From NCBI GenBank assembly GCA_027457205.1, contig DAIDTM010000165.1, positions 1 through 7,575 of the forward strand: 7,575 nt of DNA, given 5' to 3'. This document shows, piece by piece, positions 5,693 to 7,575 of this stretch. The notes beneath the pieces are model-generated. The model saw nothing but the letters and a program-made list of their open reading frames with translations. It was not told the DNA's origin and made no database searches. The stretch comes from Anaerolineae bacterium. GTDB lineage: Bacteria > Chloroflexota > Anaerolineae > UBA4142. A program made the position numbers and the translations under genes. Position 1 is the stretch's first letter. Each line of letters opens with the position of its first letter.

Positions 5693-5908
5693 ATGCCTGT
5701 CTCCAAATTGATTGAGCATTCACCCGATGTGCTCGGCGATACTCCAGTGTTCGTCGGCACACGCGTTCCCGTGCGGACTTTGATCGATTACATCGAAGGC
5801 GGTCACTCACTGGAAGATTTCCTGGATGATTTTCCAACCATCCATCGCGATCAAGCGATTGGCGTACTTGAAATAATGAGGAATGCAATCTTGGCACAAG
5901 CGGCATGA
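5693..5908 (+). CDS. DUF433 family protein, probable antitoxin
   Basis: This 71-residue protein matches the DUF433 family, small winged-helix-like proteins usually paired with PIN-like toxins. The family pattern is clear: SPDVLGDTPVFVGTRVPVRTLIDYI (residues 10-34), then GGHSLEDFLDDFPTIHRDQAIGVLEI (36-61). It has a strong ribosome binding site (GGAGGGAG at 5683-5690) and a near-consensus extended -10 promoter upstream. Its TGA overlaps the next ATG by four bases (ATGA at 5905-5908), so the two genes are translationally coupled. In this class the antitoxin commonly binds the toxin and may repress its own promoter; here that is inferred from the family and the arrangement, and no operator is visible. 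Confidence 0.9.
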   Translation: MPVSKLIEHSPDVLGDTPVFVGTRVPVRTLIDYIEGGHSLEDFLDDFPTIHRDQAIGVLEIMRNAILAQAA

Positions 5909-6225
5909 GAATCCTGCTTGACGAGTGCTTGCCTCGAAAACTGAAATTCGATTTCGTTGGTCACGATCTTGCGACCGTTCCAGAAGTCGGTTGGCGAGGT
6001 CTCAAAAATGGTGAATTGCTGCGTCGAGCCGCGACGGCTTTCGATGCTTTTGTGAGCATCGATCAGGGCTTGACGTACCAACAGAATTTGCAAGGCACGA
6101 AACTCGCCATTGTCCTTTTTGTCGCTCCCAATAATCGCATCGAAACACTTCGACCGCTGATGCCCCAAGTTCTCGCCGCGCTTGATAAGATTTCAAGCGG
6201 TGAGATAATTCGGATTACGGCGTAG
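5905..6225 (+). CDS. DUF5615 PIN-like protein, probable toxin nuclease
   Basis: This 106-residue protein matches the DUF5615 PIN-like family, the usual partner of DUF433. PIN-fold proteins are metal-dependent ribonucleases with clustered acidic residues. The N-terminal strand MRILLDECLP supplies Asp6 and Glu7, GLKNGELLRRA supplies Glu37, and FDAFVSIDQGL supplies Asp53, all at expected positions, so the active site appears intact. The typical continuation of the family after Asp53 (a glutamine/asparagine-rich YQQNL segment) is present. The start is set by the ATGA overlap with the antitoxin gene. The RNA target is unknown. Confidence 0.88.
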   Translation: MRILLDECLPRKLKFDFVGHDLATVPEVGWRGLKNGELLRRAATAFDAFVSIDQGLTYQQNLQGTKLAIVLFVAPNNRIETLRPLMPQVLAALDKISSGEIIRITA

Positions 6226-6252
6226 CAATCCTCTAGTCACGCGTCTCGCCTC

Positions 6253-7575
6253 ATGCCCTCTCTTTCACCTGAAATCCTCGCCCGCCTCAAGCAAGCCGAT
6301 AAACTTTCCTACGCGCCGCGTGCGCGCGAATTTCTGCGCCGCGCGCCTGCACACGCGCTGATGATTCTCGTCGACGGCATCACGCCGGCGGCGCTGCAAC
6401 GCGCACGCACGCCGACGTTCGACGCGCTCGCCGCGCGCGGCGTCTCTGCCACCGACGCGCGCACGGTGTTCCCGACGATCACCGGACCCGCGCACACGTC
6501 GATTCTTACCGGCGCGCGCGTCGGTACGCACGGTTTTTTGTATCCCAAGATGCTTGACGCCTACGGCAACCGCCTGCTGGATTTTATCGAAGGGCTGATG
6601 CAGGCGGAGACGGTCGCGGAAGCGTGGCGACCGAACGGCATCACGTCGGTCGGCATCGGCTCGCGCTTCTTGCGCGGCGCAGACGCGCTCGTAAGCGAAG
6701 GCGTGGTGGGCGAAGACGTGGAAGACATTACGAATCGCGCCATCGCCGCCGTGCGCGATTGGGAACCGCACTTTATGATGGTGGTCTATTACGCCGCCGA
6801 TTCAATCGGGCATTTGCTCGGTCCAGAAGCTGATTTGACGCTCGACGCGATCGAGCACATCGACGCGATGACCGCGCGTATCCTCGATGCGTACGCGGCG
6901 AAGAATTTTCTCGATGAAACCATCGTCGTCGTACTTGCCGATCACGGAATGATGGCAACGGAAGTTGTCGAGAGCACCGATTTTGTCGAGCGCGTTGGCG
7001 CGTTTCCGCATGGGCGGCTTGCGCTTGCGCCGCGCGCGCTGTCCGACGCAGATTACAGCGCGCTGCTGAACGACCCGCGGGTCGAGGACATTTATGGTCG
7101 CGATGAACTGGAATTGCTCGGCGCGTGGGGACCACGCTGGGGCACGCATGTCATCCATCTGAAAGACGGACTGATGTTTCCGCACCAGCGCAAACTGGTC
7201 GGCTATCATGGCGCGTGGAGCCGAATCGAGCAGCATATTCCGCTGATTCTGAGCGGCGCAGGGATTCGTCAAGGCGCGCCGTTGACCACGTGCGAGGCGA
7301 TCGATCTTGCGCCGACGCTGTCCCTGTTGCTCGGCGGTGATATGCCGCGCCAAGCCGAAGGGCGCGTGCTGTGGGAAGTGTTGGATACGGACCACGCGCC
7401 AGATGTCAGCGCATACGCGCGCTTGATCGTCGAGCGCGATGATTTGCTCGATGAACTGAAAACGTTGAAGAAGGAATACGCTCGGCAGTCGATTCACCGC
7501 GGGGAATTCGTTGCGCGGCAAATGGAATTAAAGCGTTTGGCAAAACAGAATTTGCAAGAGACCGAGACATTACGC
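6253..7575 (+). CDS. Alkaline phosphatase superfamily phosphodiesterase / nucleotide pyrophosphatase-like (3' end outside window)
   Basis: The frame is open from ATG 6253 to the window end (441 residues, no stop). It is a type I phosphodiesterase/nucleotide pyrophosphatase-like member of the alkaline phosphatase superfamily, a two-metal phosphoester hydrolase. Metal ligands and nucleophile can be placed: Asp41 (ILVDGIT), candidate nucleophile Thr77 (FPTITGPAHTSILTG), Asp183 and His187 (AADSIGHLLGP), Asp230 and His231 (LADHGM), and His319 (GYHGAW). No signal peptide or membrane segment is seen at the N-terminus, suggesting a cytoplasmic enzyme. Residues from about 390 on are charged and helical, possibly a coiled coil. 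The ATG is the only in-frame start after the stop codon at 6223-6225, but no Shine-Dalgarno precedes it; the 27-base gap suggests coupling to the toxin gene or a leaderless start. The substrate is unknown; a phosphocholine or phosphoethanolamine ester would suit the upstream genes (speculative). Confidence 0.88.
   Translation, partial: MPSLSPEILARLKQADKLSYAPRAREFLRRAPAHALMILVDGITPAALQRARTPTFDALAARGVSATDARTVFPTITGPAHTSILTGARVGTHGFLYPKMLDAYGNRLLDFIEGLMQAETVAEAWRPNGITSVGIGSRFLRGADALVSEGVVGEDVEDITNRAIAAVRDWEPHFMMVVYYAADSIGHLLGPEADLTLDAIEHIDAMTARILDAYAAKNFLDETIVVVLADHGMMATEVVESTDFVERVGAFPHGRLALAPRALSDADYSALLNDPRVEDIYGRDELELLGAWGPRWGTHVIHLKDGLMFPHQRKLVGYHGAWSRIEQHIPLILSGAGIRQGAPLTTCEAIDLAPTLSLLLGGDMPRQAEGRVLWEVLDTDHAPDVSAYARLIVERDDLLDELKTLKKEYARQSIHRGEFVARQMELKRLAKQNLQETETLR

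Noticed and set aside
4455..5906. A 483-codon open frame on the minus strand opposite the flavoprotein gene
   Set aside because: The plus strand encodes a clear dimethylglycine dehydrogenase/GcvT protein here. The antisense frame has no recognisable domain, is rich in Arg, His and Ala, and is a product of GC-rich codon bias.
6802..7521. A 239-codon open frame on the minus strand opposite the phosphodiesterase
   Set aside because: The plus-strand frame carries all superfamily metal ligands. The antisense translation shows no family motif.

Overview
The window is 7,575 bases of bacterial DNA. Every gene I can support lies on the + strand, and the genes are closely packed. Most of the sequence is GC-rich with strong codon bias; the transposase gene at 2538-3023 is visibly richer in A+T. 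The mixture suggests a metagenome-type Chloroflexota (Anaerolineae-like) organism: many degenerate palindromic repeats between genes, a DUF433/DUF5615 toxin-antitoxin pair, and a REP-associated transposase. This is an inference from style and memory; no phylogenetic marker is present.

Layout. (1) 1-503 is the C-terminal part of an aldehyde dehydrogenase. (2) 591-1454 is a class I glutamine amidotransferase with an intact Cys-His-Glu triad. (3) 1631-2509 is a choline-kinase/aminoglycoside-phosphotransferase-fold kinase. (4) 2501-3087 is a small transposase unit: a REP-associated tyrosine transposase (RAYT) gene with one REP-like copy on its left and an inverted pair on its right. (5) 3111-5585 is a two-module dimethylglycine/sarcosine dehydrogenase-like flavoprotein with a GcvT-type folate domain. 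(6) 5693-6225 is a DUF433 antitoxin and a DUF5615 PIN-like toxin with its own extended -10 promoter. (7) 6253-7575 is the start of an alkaline-phosphatase-superfamily phosphodiesterase that runs off the window.

Genes 1, 2, 3 and 5 look like a catabolic cluster for an N-methylated or amino-alcohol compound. An aldehyde dehydrogenase, a glutamine-dependent or gamma-glutamyl-acting enzyme, a small-molecule kinase and an N-demethylating flavoprotein that can pass one-carbon units to tetrahydrofolate would fit together. The substrate cannot be read from the sequence. The RAYT unit appears to have inserted between the kinase and flavoprotein genes.

The most unusual content is the repeats. The three REP copies each begin with a GTAG foot, and their small stem changes in a compensatory way. 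In addition, four short-period arrays of unrelated sequence (units of about 8, 8-9, 7 and 10 bases) share one architecture: a few direct units followed by a few reverse-complement units. One of them lies inside the flavoprotein coding sequence, in the linker between its two modules.
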